Assembly: GCF_024585165.1 (NCBI RefSeq)
Contig: NZ_CP029008.1
Location: forward strand, 3,224,001-3,288,000
Reading direction: 5' to 3'
DNA length: 64,000 bases
Source of the DNA: Bradyrhizobium sp. WBOS07
Lineage (GTDB): Bacteria; Pseudomonadota; Alphaproteobacteria; Rhizobiales; Xanthobacteraceae
Of the stretch, positions 27,165 to 35,743 are shown piece by piece. The translations under genes were made by a program, and so were the position numbers. The notes beneath the pieces were generated by a model. That model was not told where the DNA came from. It did not search any database and was given only the letters and a program-made list of their open reading frames with translations. Positions within the stretch are counted from its first letter, which is position 1. Every line of letters begins with the position of its first letter.

Positions 27165-27926
27165 ATGACACCTTCCAGGGCGGCAAAGCGGCTTACCATC
27201 GTCATCCCTGCTCTGAACGAGCAGGACAAGATCGCCGACACCATTGGCGGCGTCCTGCCGCTCGCCTGCGAGCTGCTCGACGACTTCGAAATCTTCCTGA
27301 TCGACGACGGCAGCACCGATGCCACCGGCGCGATCATGGACGAATTCGCCGCCGGCGATCCGCGCATCATCGTGCAGCACAACGCCGAAAGGCGGGGCGT
27401 CGGTGCAGGCTTCGAATACGCCCTGTCGCGCGCGAAATTCGAAGCCATCACGCTCATTCCCGGCGATCACGCCTTCCAGAACGAAGGTATTGCCCGGATG
27501 TTCAAGGCAGCGGGCGCCGCCGACCTCGTCATTACCCATCGCGACAACCAGTCGGACCGCTCGGTCAACCGCTCGCTGCAATCGCATTCGCTGCGGTTCA
27601 TCCTGAATTGCCTGTTCGGCTTCTGGCTGTCCGACTACCACAGCATGATCGTCTACCCCGTGAAATGGCTGCGCCAGATCGCGGTGAAGACCGACGGCTA
27701 CGGTTATCAGATCTGCGCGTTGATCTCGCTGCTCCAGCTCGGCCTCAGCTACGTGCAGGTGCCCGTGAGCCTGAACGCGGAGTTGAAGGGGTCATCCCGT
27801 GCGCTGCGGCTGCGCACCTATTTCGAGCTTGGCGGCACCATCGTCTCGCTGCTGCGCCGCGTTCCCATCCGGGACGTCGATCTCAGCCAGCTTCCCCGCG
27901 GCGCAGGGCGGGTCCCGGCGCGCTAG
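27165..27926 (+). CDS. Family 2 glycosyltransferase
   Basis: The 253-residue protein starts with the GT2 pattern LTIVIPALNEQDKIADTIGG, has FLIDDGSTDATGAIMDEF and LIPGDHAFQNEG (donor- and metal-binding acidic residues), and lacks long membrane helices. It is close in shape to dolichyl-phosphate-mannose-synthase-like transferases that load a sugar onto polyprenyl phosphate, which would feed GT-C enzymes such as those at 17643 and 24182. It is the last island gene before tRNA-Trp. Confidence 0.8.
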   Translation: MTPSRAAKRLTIVIPALNEQDKIADTIGGVLPLACELLDDFEIFLIDDGSTDATGAIMDEFAAGDPRIIVQHNAERRGVGAGFEYALSRAKFEAITLIPGDHAFQNEGIARMFKAAGAADLVITHRDNQSDRSVNRSLQSHSLRFILNCLFGFWLSDYHSMIVYPVKWLRQIAVKTDGYGYQICALISLLQLGLSYVQVPVSLNAELKGSSRALRLRTYFELGGTIVSLLRRVPIRDVDLSQLPRGAGRVPAR

Positions 27927-28071
27927 GCGACGCCTCGCCCGCGCTCCTCGCCTGAACGGCAGGTGAATATACCGTTCAACAGCCGTTGCGCGTGAGGGCG
28001 CTATAAGCTCCCTTACCGGAACTCGCGTCCTGGCCCTTCGTTACAGGATCGACCAAAGAGGGAGAGAAACT

Positions 28072-28347
28072 GTGCTTATTCAAGCCGTGGTGCTGGCGAT
28101 GAGTACCCTTGGACCAGTATCGGCCGCGCCCGCCCAGGAGCCTCTGGTTCAACAAGTCCAGTTCCCGGGAAGAAACGGCTGGTGTCCGCGGGGCTATGAC
28201 TTCAACTATTCGAACGGCTATTGCTATCCCAACGGCCAGCACGCCCCCGGCCTCTATGTGAGGCCGACGCCGAGACATTATGCCCCCGAGGGTTATTACC
28301 GGCCGCACCGGCACAGGTACCCGCCAGGCTATTACGACCGCTACTAG
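28072..28347 (+). CDS. Small secreted proline/tyrosine-rich protein of unknown function
   Basis: The 91-residue product begins with a signal peptide (MLIQAVVLAMSTLGPVSAAP, cleavage likely near Ala-Ala) and has a short mature part rich in Tyr, Pro, His and Arg with two Cys (NGWCPRGYDF, NGYCYPNG), ending GYYDRY. Such proteins are frequent in Bradyrhizobium. GTG at 28072 follows a good GGGAG. Confidence 0.6.
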   Translation: MLIQAVVLAMSTLGPVSAAPAQEPLVQQVQFPGRNGWCPRGYDFNYSNGYCYPNGQHAPGLYVRPTPRHYAPEGYYRPHRHRYPPGYYDRY

Positions 28348-28368
28348 GGTCTGCGTCCGCATGGATAA

Positions 28369-28390
28369 GGCCCGCCAGAGCCGGCGGGCC
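28369..28390 (+). terminator. Hairpin after the small secreted protein
   Basis: A perfect 8-bp GC-only stem (28369-28376 with 28383-28390) and a 6-base loop sit 21 bases after the stop. There is no U-tract. The rest of the gap to the tRNA (28391-28567) shows nothing I can support. Confidence 0.5.
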
Positions 28391-28567
28391 TCGCTCGGGG
28401 CACCAGCTCAACTTGCTCCTTGGACAAGGGGGCAGCGGACACATCGATCGCGGCCATCGTCAACAACCGCTTTGCCGGAATCTTGGGGAGGTTGACCCAT
28501 TTGGGCGAGGGCTGAGGTCCAGGTCGGCCTCTGTCGAGACAAGAGGCGCTTAAGCCATTGAATTATC

Positions 28568-28643
28568 TGGCAGGAGTGGCAGGGCTCGAACCTGCGACCC
28601 CCGGTTTTGGAGACCGGTGCTCTACCAATTGAGCTACACTCCT
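28568..28643 (-). tRNA. trnW: tRNA-Trp (anticodon CCA)
   Basis: The minus strand folds as a 76-base tRNA with acceptor AGGAGTG/CACTCCT, D-arm AGCTCAATTGGTAGAGC, anticodon loop CTCCAAA with CCA, and T-arm GGTTCGAGCC, and its GCCA end is encoded in the DNA. In many alphaproteobacteria this tRNA lies just upstream of secE; here 26 kb of glycan genes lie between them. Confidence 0.95.
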
Positions 28644-28794
28644 ACAGACCCCGCGTCGCCTTGGGATCAGGCGCGCTTTCAAGCACAGAGAGCGGCCGGA
28701 TTGCAAGGGTGAACCGCGCCGGCTTCGCTTGTTTGTGCCGGGGCTTCTGGGCCACAGTCCATTGCCGATAATCAAGAAGCAACCGGGAGTGCCC

Positions 28795-30030
28795 ATGACC
28801 GCCACAGCGACCGCTCCAGCCGCCGTACAGGCCAACATCGCGCCGTCGACCTCGCCCCTGCCGGAGGCCCGCCCGGAGACGCTCGGGCTGTCACGTCCGC
28901 GCCTGCAGGCCATGTCGGACGCCTTCAAGCGCGAGATCGACAAGGGAACCGTTCCCGGGATCACCGTGCTGGTGGCGAGAGGCGGCCAGGTCGGCTGGTT
29001 CGAGGCGCTCGGCAGGCAGAGCCCGGCGGCCGCCGCGCCGATGGCCCGTGATTCGATCTTCCGGATCTTCTCGATGACCAAGCCGATCGTGTCGGTCGCC
29101 GTCATGGCGCTGGTCGAGGACGGCCGCCTCCTGCTCAGCGATCCCGTCGCCAAGTTCATCCCGGAATTCGCCAGCCAGCAGGTCGGCATCGTCAAGGACG
29201 GCAAGCTGGATCTGGTGCCGCCGGCGCGGCCGATGACGGTGCAGGACCTGCTCCGCCACACCTCGGGCCTCACCTACGAGCACCAGGGCGACGGCCCCGT
29301 GCACAAGCTCTATCAGGAGTCCCGCGTCCGCAGCCGCAAGATCAGCAACGCCGAGCATGCCGCATTGGTGGCGAGCTTCCCGCTGGTCTGCCAGCCCGGC
29401 GCGGAGTTCAACTACAGCCGCTCCACCGACATCCTCGGCCGCATCATCGAGGTCGTCAGCGGCAAGTCGCTCGGCGCCTTCCTCACCGAGCGCGTGCTCG
29501 CCCCGTTGCAGATGGCCGAGACCGGCTTTGCGACCTCCGAGGCCAATGCCGGCCGGCTCGCCGAGCCGTTCGCGGCCGATCCCTGGACCGGCGACAAGGT
29601 CGCGCTGTTCAACATGCTGGAGCAGCCGGTGATGGAGTCCGGCGGCGGCGGTCTCGTTTCAACGACGATGGACTATGCCCGCTTCTGCCTGATGCTGCGC
29701 AACGGCGGCACGCTCGACGGCAACAGGATCATCGGGCGCAAGACGCTGGAGCTGATGGCATCGGATCACCTCGGGCCGCACGTTCAGACCAACGGCACCC
29801 TGCTCTCGCCCGGCCACGGCTTCGGTCTCGGCTTCGCCGTGCGCCGCGAGGCCGGCATCGCGCCGTTCCCCGGCAGCGTCGGCCAGTATTTCTGGAGCGG
29901 CATCGCCGGCACGTTCTTCTGGATCGATCCGAAGGAGGATCTGTTCGCGGTGTTCATGAGCCAGGGACCGGGACAGCGCGACTACACGCGGACCTTGGTG
30001 CGGGATCTGGTTTACGCGGCGGTGGAGTGA
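28795..30030 (+). CDS. Serine hydrolase of the beta-lactamase class C / esterase family
   Basis: The 411-residue protein has IFSMTKP with Ser93 and Lys96 (SxxK nucleophile motif), VQDLLRHTSGLTYEH, a FNYSRSTDILG Tyr motif and a late HGFGLGFAV block. This is the group of penicillin-binding-protein-like esterases and carboxypeptidases rather than true beta-lactamases. No signal peptide is seen, so it is probably cytoplasmic. ATG at 28795 was chosen over an in-frame upstream GTG. Confidence 0.82.
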   Translation: MTATATAPAAVQANIAPSTSPLPEARPETLGLSRPRLQAMSDAFKREIDKGTVPGITVLVARGGQVGWFEALGRQSPAAAAPMARDSIFRIFSMTKPIVSVAVMALVEDGRLLLSDPVAKFIPEFASQQVGIVKDGKLDLVPPARPMTVQDLLRHTSGLTYEHQGDGPVHKLYQESRVRSRKISNAEHAALVASFPLVCQPGAEFNYSRSTDILGRIIEVVSGKSLGAFLTERVLAPLQMAETGFATSEANAGRLAEPFAADPWTGDKVALFNMLEQPVMESGGGGLVSTTMDYARFCLMLRNGGTLDGNRIIGRKTLELMASDHLGPHVQTNGTLLSPGHGFGLGFAVRREAGIAPFPGSVGQYFWSGIAGTFFWIDPKEDLFAVFMSQGPGQRDYTRTLVRDLVYAAVE

Positions 30031-30093
30031 GGTCCGCGCTAACGCGCGGCGCTGCTTCTCCACAAACACTGTCATGCCCCGGCTTGACCGGGG

Positions 30094-30152
30094 CATCCAG
30101 TACTCCGCGGCGGCAGTTCGTTTACACAACTTCAGCTACGGAGTACTGGATG
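30094..30152. repeat. Intergenic palindromic repeat
   Basis: Two perfect 14-base arms (30094-30107 and 30139-30152, CATCCAGTACTCCG and its complement) flank a 31-base spacer. Flanking sequence adds a CCCGC/GCGGG mini-hairpin. This is the type of repeat dispersed through Bradyrhizobium intergenic regions; it fills most of the 190-base gap. Confidence 0.7.
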
Positions 30153-30220
30153 GCCCGCCTTCGCGGGCGATGACACCGGTTGTTGGGTGGGCTGGGGTGC
30201 CGCCTCGACGCTCTATCGCC

Positions 30221-30988
30221 TCAACTGATCGTCGCGCCGCCGTCGATCACCATGGTCTGGCCGGTCATGAAGTCGCCGGCCTTCGATCCCAGGAACACCG
30301 CCGCGCCCGCGATCTCGTCGGGAATGCCGATGCGCAGCAGCGGCGAGCGCGAGGTCGAGGCCTTCAGGTTCTCCGGATTGTCCCACAGCGCCTTCGCGAA
30401 GTCCGTCTTGATCAGGCCGGGCGCGATGCAGTTCACGCGAATGTTGTGCGGGCCATATTCGCAGGCGAGATTGCGCGCGAGCTGCATGTCGGCGGCTTTC
30501 GAGATCGCGTAGGCGCCGAGGATGGTCGAGCCTTTCAATCCGCCGATCGAGGAGACGATGATGATCGAGCCGTCCTTGCGCTCGATCATCTGCGGCACCA
30601 CCATCGAGATCAGCCAGTTGTTGGCGACGATGTTGTTGTCCAAAATCTTCCTGAACTGATCGTCGGAGATGCCGGCGAGCGGACCGTAATATGGGTTGGA
30701 GGCGGCGTTGCAGACCAACACGTCGATCTTGCCGAAGGCGCGGTTGCTCTCGTCGACGAGGTTTTGCAGGTTCTCCTTCGACGAGATGTTGGCGGCGACC
30801 GCGACCGCGGTCCCTTTTCCGAACTTGTCGTTGATGCCCTTGGCGACCTGCTCGCAGACGTCGGCCTTGCGCGAGGAGATCACGACCTTGGCGCCATGCT
30901 CGGCCATGCGCTCGGCGATCGCAAGCCCGATGCCGCGCGTCGATCCCGTGATGACGGCGACTTTCCCCTTCATGTCGAACAAGGTCAT
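30221..30988 (-). CDS. SDR-family oxidoreductase
   Basis: The 255-residue classical SDR has VITGSTRGIGLAIAERMAEH (TGxxxGIG cofactor motif), CNAASNPYYGP, the catalytic Ser in IIIVSSIGG and YAISK (YxxxK), ending FMTGQTMVIDGGATIS. Substrates of such enzymes range from 3-oxoacyl thioesters to alcohols. ATG at 30988 follows GGGAGAGA. The operon partner is unclear; the histidine phosphatase lies 76 bases upstream across a repeat. Confidence 0.85.
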   Translation of the reverse strand: MTLFDMKGKVAVITGSTRGIGLAIAERMAEHGAKVVISSRKADVCEQVAKGINDKFGKGTAVAVAANISSKENLQNLVDESNRAFGKIDVLVCNAASNPYYGPLAGISDDQFRKILDNNIVANNWLISMVVPQMIERKDGSIIIVSSIGGLKGSTILGAYAISKAADMQLARNLACEYGPHNIRVNCIAPGLIKTDFAKALWDNPENLKASTSRSPLLRIGIPDEIAGAAVFLGSKAGDFMTGQTMVIDGGATIS

Positions 30989-31019
30989 GTGTCTCTCCCA
31001 GATTGATCTTGGTATCGAG

Positions 31020-31053
31020 ATTCCGGGTTCGGTCCTGCGGACCGCCCCGGAAT
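31020..31053. repeat. Short palindromic repeat (ATTCCGGG/CCCGGAAT)
   Basis: Inverted arms around a GGTCCTGCGGACC core fill the gap between two minus-strand genes. The same motif pair recurs near 33459-33587 and 38385-38475, so it is a dispersed element rather than a gene-specific terminator. Confidence 0.6.
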
Positions 31054-31064
31054 GACAGCTTAAC

Positions 31065-31763
31065 TCACGCCAGCTTCTTGACTTCCGGCCCCGCCGGCTG
31101 GTGCATCGCCGCGTGCGCAGCATCCGCAATCCACGGCTGCTGGTTCACCATCGGCAACCGCCAGAGCGTGCGCTCGGGGCTGGCAAAATGGTCGAGCCGG
31201 GTGATCGAGCAATTGTCGATGTCGAACGACAGCGCCTTCTCCAGCTGGCCGTCGAGCGCGAGTCCCAGCGCCGCCTTGATCGTGCCACCATGGGCGACCG
31301 CGATGATGTCCTGTCCGGCCGCCTCATTATTGATCCGCTCGATGGTGCGACGGGTACGGTTGTAGAGATCCATGAAGCTTTCGCCGCCGGGCGCGGGCTC
31401 GTTGATGTCGGCGAACCAGCTCGACCCGACGGGGCGGCTGGCGATGAACGCGGCGCGGTTCATGCCCTGCCATTTCCCGAGATGCTGCTCGGCGAGATCC
31501 GCTTCCCATGGCATCGACGCAGGCTTCGGATAACCCGCCGCCCAGATCGCCTCGGCGGTCTGATGCGTGCGCATCAGATTGCTCGAATACCACACCGCCT
31601 TGCGCGGCAGCACCTTGGCAACGGCGTTGAACACGTAGGTATCGCTGGTGTCGCAGGCGATGTCGCTCTGCCCGTAGATGTTGCCGCCGTCGCTGCGCAC
31701 CGGCGCGTGTCGGACCCACCACCATCGCGTGACGACCACATTGGGCTTGTCTGCACCTGCCAT
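31065..31763 (-). CDS. Histidine phosphatase family protein
   Basis: The 232-residue protein has the RH motif near the start (RWWWVRHAPVRSDGG, catalytic His), SSNLMRTHQTAEAIW, PGGESFMDLYNRT and the second catalytic His in IIAVAHGGTIKAAL, as in phosphoglycerate-mutase-like phosphatases. The substrate is unknown. Start at 31763; a much longer open frame reading through from 33017 is not coding upstream of this ATG. Confidence 0.85.
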   Translation of the reverse strand: MAGADKPNVVVTRWWWVRHAPVRSDGGNIYGQSDIACDTSDTYVFNAVAKVLPRKAVWYSSNLMRTHQTAEAIWAAGYPKPASMPWEADLAEQHLGKWQGMNRAAFIASRPVGSSWFADINEPAPGGESFMDLYNRTRRTIERINNEAAGQDIIAVAHGGTIKAALGLALDGQLEKALSFDIDNCSITRLDHFASPERTLWRLPMVNQQPWIADAAHAAMHQPAGPEVKKLA

Positions 31764-31829
31764 CGAAACCCTTCCATCCCGTCTGATGTCGCTGTACGTC
31801 AGGAGCGAACCTGTCTCAATACACTTTAC

Positions 31830-31851
31830 CGTTTGAAATCTTGTTTGAAAT
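31830..31851. promoter_or_regulatory. GTTTGAAAT direct repeats in a divergent promoter region
   Basis: Two GTTTGAAAT copies start at 31831 and 31843 between the divergent phosphatase and SDR genes. The first is part of CGTTTGAA, which also occurs in the operator-like site at 38355-38362. Confidence 0.4.
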
Positions 31852-31898
31852 TCCATCGCGCGGCAAGCGCCGCGCGAGGCACCACGAGGGAGAATCGC

Positions 31899-32684
31899 AT
31901 GGGCCGCCTGCAAGGCAAATCCGTCATCATCACCGGCGCCGGCAGCGGCATCGGCCGCGCCGCCGCAGCGCTGTTCACCAGGGAAGGCGCCAAGCTGGTC
32001 GCGGTCGATCGCACCGAGGCGGTGAAGGAGACCGTCGACGAGATCAAGAGGGCCGGCGGCGTCGCGGAAGCCATGATCGCGGATGCCGGCTCGGAAAAGG
32101 ACGTCATGGCGATGATCGACAAGGCGGTGAAGACGCATGGCCGGCTCGACGTGATCTGGGCCAATGCCGGCATCTCGGGCGGGCTCGTTCCGCTGGCCGA
32201 GCAGACCGTGGAGCACTGGCAGGAGATCCTCCGCATCAATCTGATCGGGCCGTTCCTCGCGGTGAAACATGCGATGCCGCACATGGTGAAGCAGCAGTCC
32301 GGCGCGATCGTGCTGACCGCGTCCGTCGCCGGCCTCAAGGCCGGCGCCAGCGGGCATCCCTATGCGGCGAGCAAGGCGGGCGTGATCAGCCTGGTGCAGA
32401 CCACCGCCTATTCGCTCACCGGCACCGGCGTGCGCATCAACGCGGTGTGCCCTGGCCTGATCGAGACCGGCATGACCAAGCCGATCTTCGACCGCGCCAA
32501 GGAGCGCGGCACCCAGGGCAAGATCGGCCAGCTCAACCCGCTTCAGCGCCCCGGCCAGCCACACGAGCTCGCCGCGATGGGCTTGTTCCTCGCCAGCGAC
32601 GAGGCTTCGTATGTCAACGGCCAGGCCTTCCCGGTGGACGGCGGCCTCACCGCGTCGATGCCGTATACGGGCAAGCCGGTATAG
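31899..32684 (+). CDS. SDR-family oxidoreductase
   Basis: The 261-residue classical SDR has VIITGAGSGIGRAAAALFTR, WANAGISGG (NAG motif), the catalytic Ser in LTASVAGLK and YAASK (YxxxK), ending YVNGQAFPVDGGLTAS. It belongs to the large group of 3-hydroxyacyl-CoA or alcohol dehydrogenase-like SDRs. ATG at 31899 follows GAGGGAG. It stands alone on the plus strand. Confidence 0.85.
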   Translation: MGRLQGKSVIITGAGSGIGRAAAALFTREGAKLVAVDRTEAVKETVDEIKRAGGVAEAMIADAGSEKDVMAMIDKAVKTHGRLDVIWANAGISGGLVPLAEQTVEHWQEILRINLIGPFLAVKHAMPHMVKQQSGAIVLTASVAGLKAGASGHPYAASKAGVISLVQTTAYSLTGTGVRINAVCPGLIETGMTKPIFDRAKERGTQGKIGQLNPLQRPGQPHELAAMGLFLASDEASYVNGQAFPVDGGLTASMPYTGKPV

Positions 32685-32691
32685 CCCAGGT

Positions 32692-32825
32692 CTCGTGTCC
32701 CGGACGCGCTGCAGCGCTCTTGCGCTGCTGCGCAGAGCCGGGACCCAGCAGGCCGCTGGCTCGCTGCTGCATGGGCCCCGGCTCAGCAGCGCATCACTTC
32801 GTGCTGCGCTGCGTCCGGGGCATGA
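32692..32825. repeat. Long imperfect palindromic repeat
   Basis: Two arms of the type GTCCCGGACGCGCTGC and its near complement GCTGCGTCCGGGGCAT, with CAGC/GCTGC-rich inner parts, form a long hairpin of the kind common after Bradyrhizobium genes. No ORF in it is credible. Confidence 0.6.
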
Positions 32826-32839
32826 GAGCGTCGGTGAAT

Positions 32840-33400
32840 GATTGACGTGGGATCGCATCCTCGCGGCTTGTTCGCCCGAGCTTTGCTTGTCGCTTCGCCC
32901 TCTGAATTGAAAGAAGGCGCAGGGAAGGCCGGGAGCCGGTTGGCTCCCATGGACCGCCATGCCAAGGGCAGACTGCGTGTGCTGCTGCATAGCGGAGAAC
33001 AGGGCAACCGGAGACATCCCGGCCTTCCCTGCGCAGTGGTTGGAACGGCTTATGTCGTGCTCTCCCCGGGGAGCGTTGCACTATTGCCCCCGTCGTCTTG
33101 CGGCTGATCGATGCGCGGGCCCGGTCGGGCCGCCACATCACCGCAACACTTGGCGCACAGACCCCGGGCGCCAGGACCACACGATTTTGCCGTACGCCGA
33201 TTGCACCGGTCGTGTGCGCGACGGCCTTGCTCACGGTTGCCCGCCCTGCAAAACCCTTCGCGCCGATGCCATCGGCGTCCACCGCCGCCCGGCCCGCGTT
33301 CGTGACGATCGCGATACGCCCCTCTTCCTTGGGCCGGGTTGCGGCGACACATATGCCATTTCCGAAATTCGGTAAAGCGGAATATTTTCGGCGACGGGCG
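32840..33400. repeat. Dispersed non-coding repeat element (pseudo-ORF family)
   Basis: The minus strand holds an open frame with PGRARHKPFQPLRREGRDVS, AHAVCPWHGGPW and IPRQSFTDALMPRTQRSTK. Phrases like these recur, in my recollection, in many spurious 'hypothetical proteins' of Bradyrhizobium, which points to a repeated non-coding element. There is no ribosome binding site and the composition is Arg/Pro/Gly-rich in all frames. I see no real gene between 32685 and 33675. Confidence 0.5.
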
Positions 33401-33458
33401 TTGACCTAGGGCTCGGGTGTTTCGCCCGCCGGGCACCGCAAGGGCTGGTAGCCTCCGT

Positions 33459-33587
33459 CGTCATTGCGGGGCGCGCCGAAGGCGCGAATTCCGAATCCAT
33501 TTCGCGATGGATGATGTGGGCCGATGGATTCTCAGGTGCGCAATTGCGCACCATAGCTCGATGCTGAGCATCGCCCCGGAATGACGG
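33459..33587. repeat. Palindromic repeat upstream of the ArgE-like gene
   Basis: GTCATTGCGGGGCGCGCCGA at one end and ATCGCCCCGGAATGACGG at the other form outer arms; inside are GGTGCGCAATTGCGCACC, a perfect palindrome, and a second pair of arms. Same element type as at 31020 and 38385. Confidence 0.6.
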
Positions 33588-33675
33588 TCGAGATGTTGAT
33601 TTGCCCATCCCGCCATCACGTTGGTATGGTTCCTGCAAGCATTCCGTGCTCCATATCCCCTGACAGAATGAGACA

Positions 33676-34854
33676 ATGCCGAGCTCAAGACCCGATCGTA
33701 TTCGAAAACTCCTCGCCGACCTCGTGTCGTTCGACACCGTCAGCGACCGCACCAACCTGCCGCTGATCGCCCATATCGAGAGCTACCTCGCCGCATTCGG
33801 CATCACGGGCGAGCGCATCGTCGACGCAACCGGGCAAAAGGCCTCGCTGTGGGTCACGATCGGCCCCGAGGACCGTCCCGGCTTCGTGCTATCGGGCCAT
33901 ACCGACGTCGTGCCCGTCGTGGGCCAGGACTGGAGCCATGATCCGTTCAAGCTGGTCGAGCGCGACGGCAAGCTCTACGGCCGCGGCACCACCGACATGA
34001 AGGGCTTTGTGGCGGTATGCCTCGCCATGGTGCCGGAGATGGTGGAGGCCAGGCTTGCAACGCCGATTCACCTGGCGATCTCCTATGACGAGGAGATCGG
34101 CTGCGTCGGCGTGCGGCCGATGCTCGGCATCGTCGCGAAAAAGAAGATCAGGCCGATCGGCGCCTTCATCGGCGAGCCGACCGAGATGAAGGTGATCATC
34201 GGCCACAAGGGCAAGCACGGCGTGCGCGCGACCTTTCGCGGACTTGCCCGCCATTCCTCGATCGCGCCCGACGGCGTCAACGCGATTGAGTACGCCGCCG
34301 AGCTGATCGTCGAGATCCGCCGCCGCGCCGACAAGCTTGCGGCCATGCGCGCGACGGACAGCCTCTACGACGTTCCGCATTCGACGCTGCTCACCAGCAT
34401 CGTCCACGGCGGCGCCGCGCTGAACATCGTGCCGGACACTTGCGCGGTCGAGTTCGAATGCCGCGGCATCGGCATCACCGAGTCGCGCGAGGTGACGGAT
34501 GCGATCGTCGCCTGGGCCAAGGCAGAACTCGAGCCGGCGATGAAGGCACGGCATCCGGATTGCGGCATCGGCTTCGAGGAGATCCTCGACTATCCCGCCC
34601 TCGACACCGCCGCCGACGCCGCGATCGTCACGCTGGCCAAGAGCCTGGCCGGACGCAACGACCACGCCAAGGTCGCCTTCGGCACCGAGGCGAGCCTGTT
34701 CGCGAGCATGGCCAATATCCCGTCCGTCGTGATCGGCCCGGGCTCGATCGCGCAGGCGCATACGCCGGACGAGTTCGTGGAGATGGCCGAGTTGGAGAAA
34801 TGCGCAGGCTTCGTGGAGCGGCTGATCGCGCATTGTGCGAAGGCCGCGGCATAG
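33676..34854 (+). CDS. argE: Acetylornithine deacetylase (ArgE) or related M20 amidohydrolase
   Basis: The 392-residue M20 metallopeptidase has metal ligands in VLSGHTDVVPV and YGRGTTDMKGF, the catalytic Glu pair in ISYDEEIGCVG, and GGAALNIVPDTCAVEFECRG in the lid domain, with FGTEASLF and PGSIAQAHTPDEFV near the end. This is the ArgE pattern and length; ArgE removes acetyl from N-acetylornithine in arginine synthesis. Related deacylases with other substrates exist, so the symbol is probable, not certain. Confidence 0.8.
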   Translation: MPSSRPDRIRKLLADLVSFDTVSDRTNLPLIAHIESYLAAFGITGERIVDATGQKASLWVTIGPEDRPGFVLSGHTDVVPVVGQDWSHDPFKLVERDGKLYGRGTTDMKGFVAVCLAMVPEMVEARLATPIHLAISYDEEIGCVGVRPMLGIVAKKKIRPIGAFIGEPTEMKVIIGHKGKHGVRATFRGLARHSSIAPDGVNAIEYAAELIVEIRRRADKLAAMRATDSLYDVPHSTLLTSIVHGGAALNIVPDTCAVEFECRGIGITESREVTDAIVAWAKAELEPAMKARHPDCGIGFEEILDYPALDTAADAAIVTLAKSLAGRNDHAKVAFGTEASLFASMANIPSVVIGPGSIAQAHTPDEFVEMAELEKCAGFVERLIAHCAKAAA

Positions 34855-34930
34855 GTTGCCGTAGGGTCGCAAAGCGGCTTGTCCGCCGTAGCTCGAAGAG
34901 CGCACCGATTCGCTGTCATCACGGAGAGCT

Positions 34931-34962
34931 GGTGGGCACGACGCTACGCGCCTTTGCCCACC
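34931..34962. repeat. Short palindromic repeat (GGTGGGCA/TGCCCACC)
   Basis: Arms GGTGGGCA and TGCCCACC flank a GCG-rich core in the 136-base gap after argE, a frequent intergenic element in this genus. Confidence 0.5.
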
Positions 34963-34990
34963 CTACGCAAGCGAGCGCGTGCGCGACGCC

Positions 34991-35617
34991 TCAGCGCTCC
35001 TGCAACGCCAGCCGGACGCCGACGGCGCAATAGATGGTCCCGACCACCTTGCCCTGCCATTTCACGACGGCCGGATGGCGGCGCAAGAGATTGTCGAGAC
35101 GGCCGGCGCCAACGGCAAATACGACGGTGCTAAGTAAGCCGAGCAGCACGAAGACGATGCCGAGTATCGCCAGTTGAATGGTGACCGAACCGTGCTCCGG
35201 CCGGACGAACTGCGGCAGGAAGGCAAGAAAGAACAGCGCCGTCTTGGGATTGAGCACCTCGGTCAGCATGGCCTGCCGGAATGCGCGGCCCGCAGTGATC
35301 GCCGGCGCGCCGCCATCAAGGCCGATCGGCGTCTTGTCGATCATGGCGCGAATGCCGAGGTAGATCAGGAAGCCCGCCCCCGCATATTTGACGAGGCTGA
35401 ACAGCAGCGCCGAAGTGGCGATGATGGCGGAAAGGCCGACAATCGCCATGCTGGTGTGGATCACGTCACCCGCAGCAATGCCGGCGCCCGTGGCAATGCC
35501 GACCCTCGTTCCAGAGCTTGCAGCCCGTGCCATCGTGAGCAGCGTCGCGGGGCCAGGAATGAAGACGAAGCCGAGAACGATCAGAATGTAGGCAATGAGG
35601 GTGGCGTGATCGATCAT
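34991..35617 (-). CDS. LysE-family translocator
   Basis: The 208-residue protein has six membrane helices and the LysE/RhtB pattern: FVFIPGPATLLTMARAASSG in the first helices, GIAAGDVIHTSMAIVGLSAI and FLAFLPQFVRPEHGS. These export amino acids such as lysine, threonine or homoserine lactones. It is monocistronic as far as seen. Confidence 0.85.
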   Translation of the reverse strand: MIDHATLIAYILIVLGFVFIPGPATLLTMARAASSGTRVGIATGAGIAAGDVIHTSMAIVGLSAIIATSALLFSLVKYAGAGFLIYLGIRAMIDKTPIGLDGGAPAITAGRAFRQAMLTEVLNPKTALFFLAFLPQFVRPEHGSVTIQLAILGIVFVLLGLLSTVVFAVGAGRLDNLLRRHPAVVKWQGKVVGTIYCAVGVRLALQER

Positions 35618-35710
35618 GCGCGCGGTTCCGAGGTGAATTCCTGTGACAGGCTGAGTGACGGTTCGCGGGCAATGACAGGAATGTGCGGGATGACGAACTC
35701 CTGAAAGCGA

Positions 35711-35735
35711 AAGGCGCGGCCACCAGCCGCGCCTT
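35711..35735 (-). terminator. Terminator of the phosphotransferase/acyl-CoA dehydrogenase operon
   Basis: A perfect 10-bp stem (35711-35720 with 35726-35735) and 5-base loop lie 9 bases past the stop of the phosphotransferase gene; on the minus strand TTTCGCTTT follows. It may work in both directions. Confidence 0.65.
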
Positions 35736-35743
35736 CGTCGTCA

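Noticed and set aside
31764..33017. Long N-terminal extension of the histidine phosphatase frame
   Set aside because: It runs opposite an SDR gene and through palindromic repeats; the conserved phosphatase N-terminus starts at 31763.
32794..33282. 162-codon minus-strand 'hypothetical protein'
   Set aside because: It looks like a dispersed non-coding repeat that yields similar spurious proteins in related genomes; there is no ribosome binding site.
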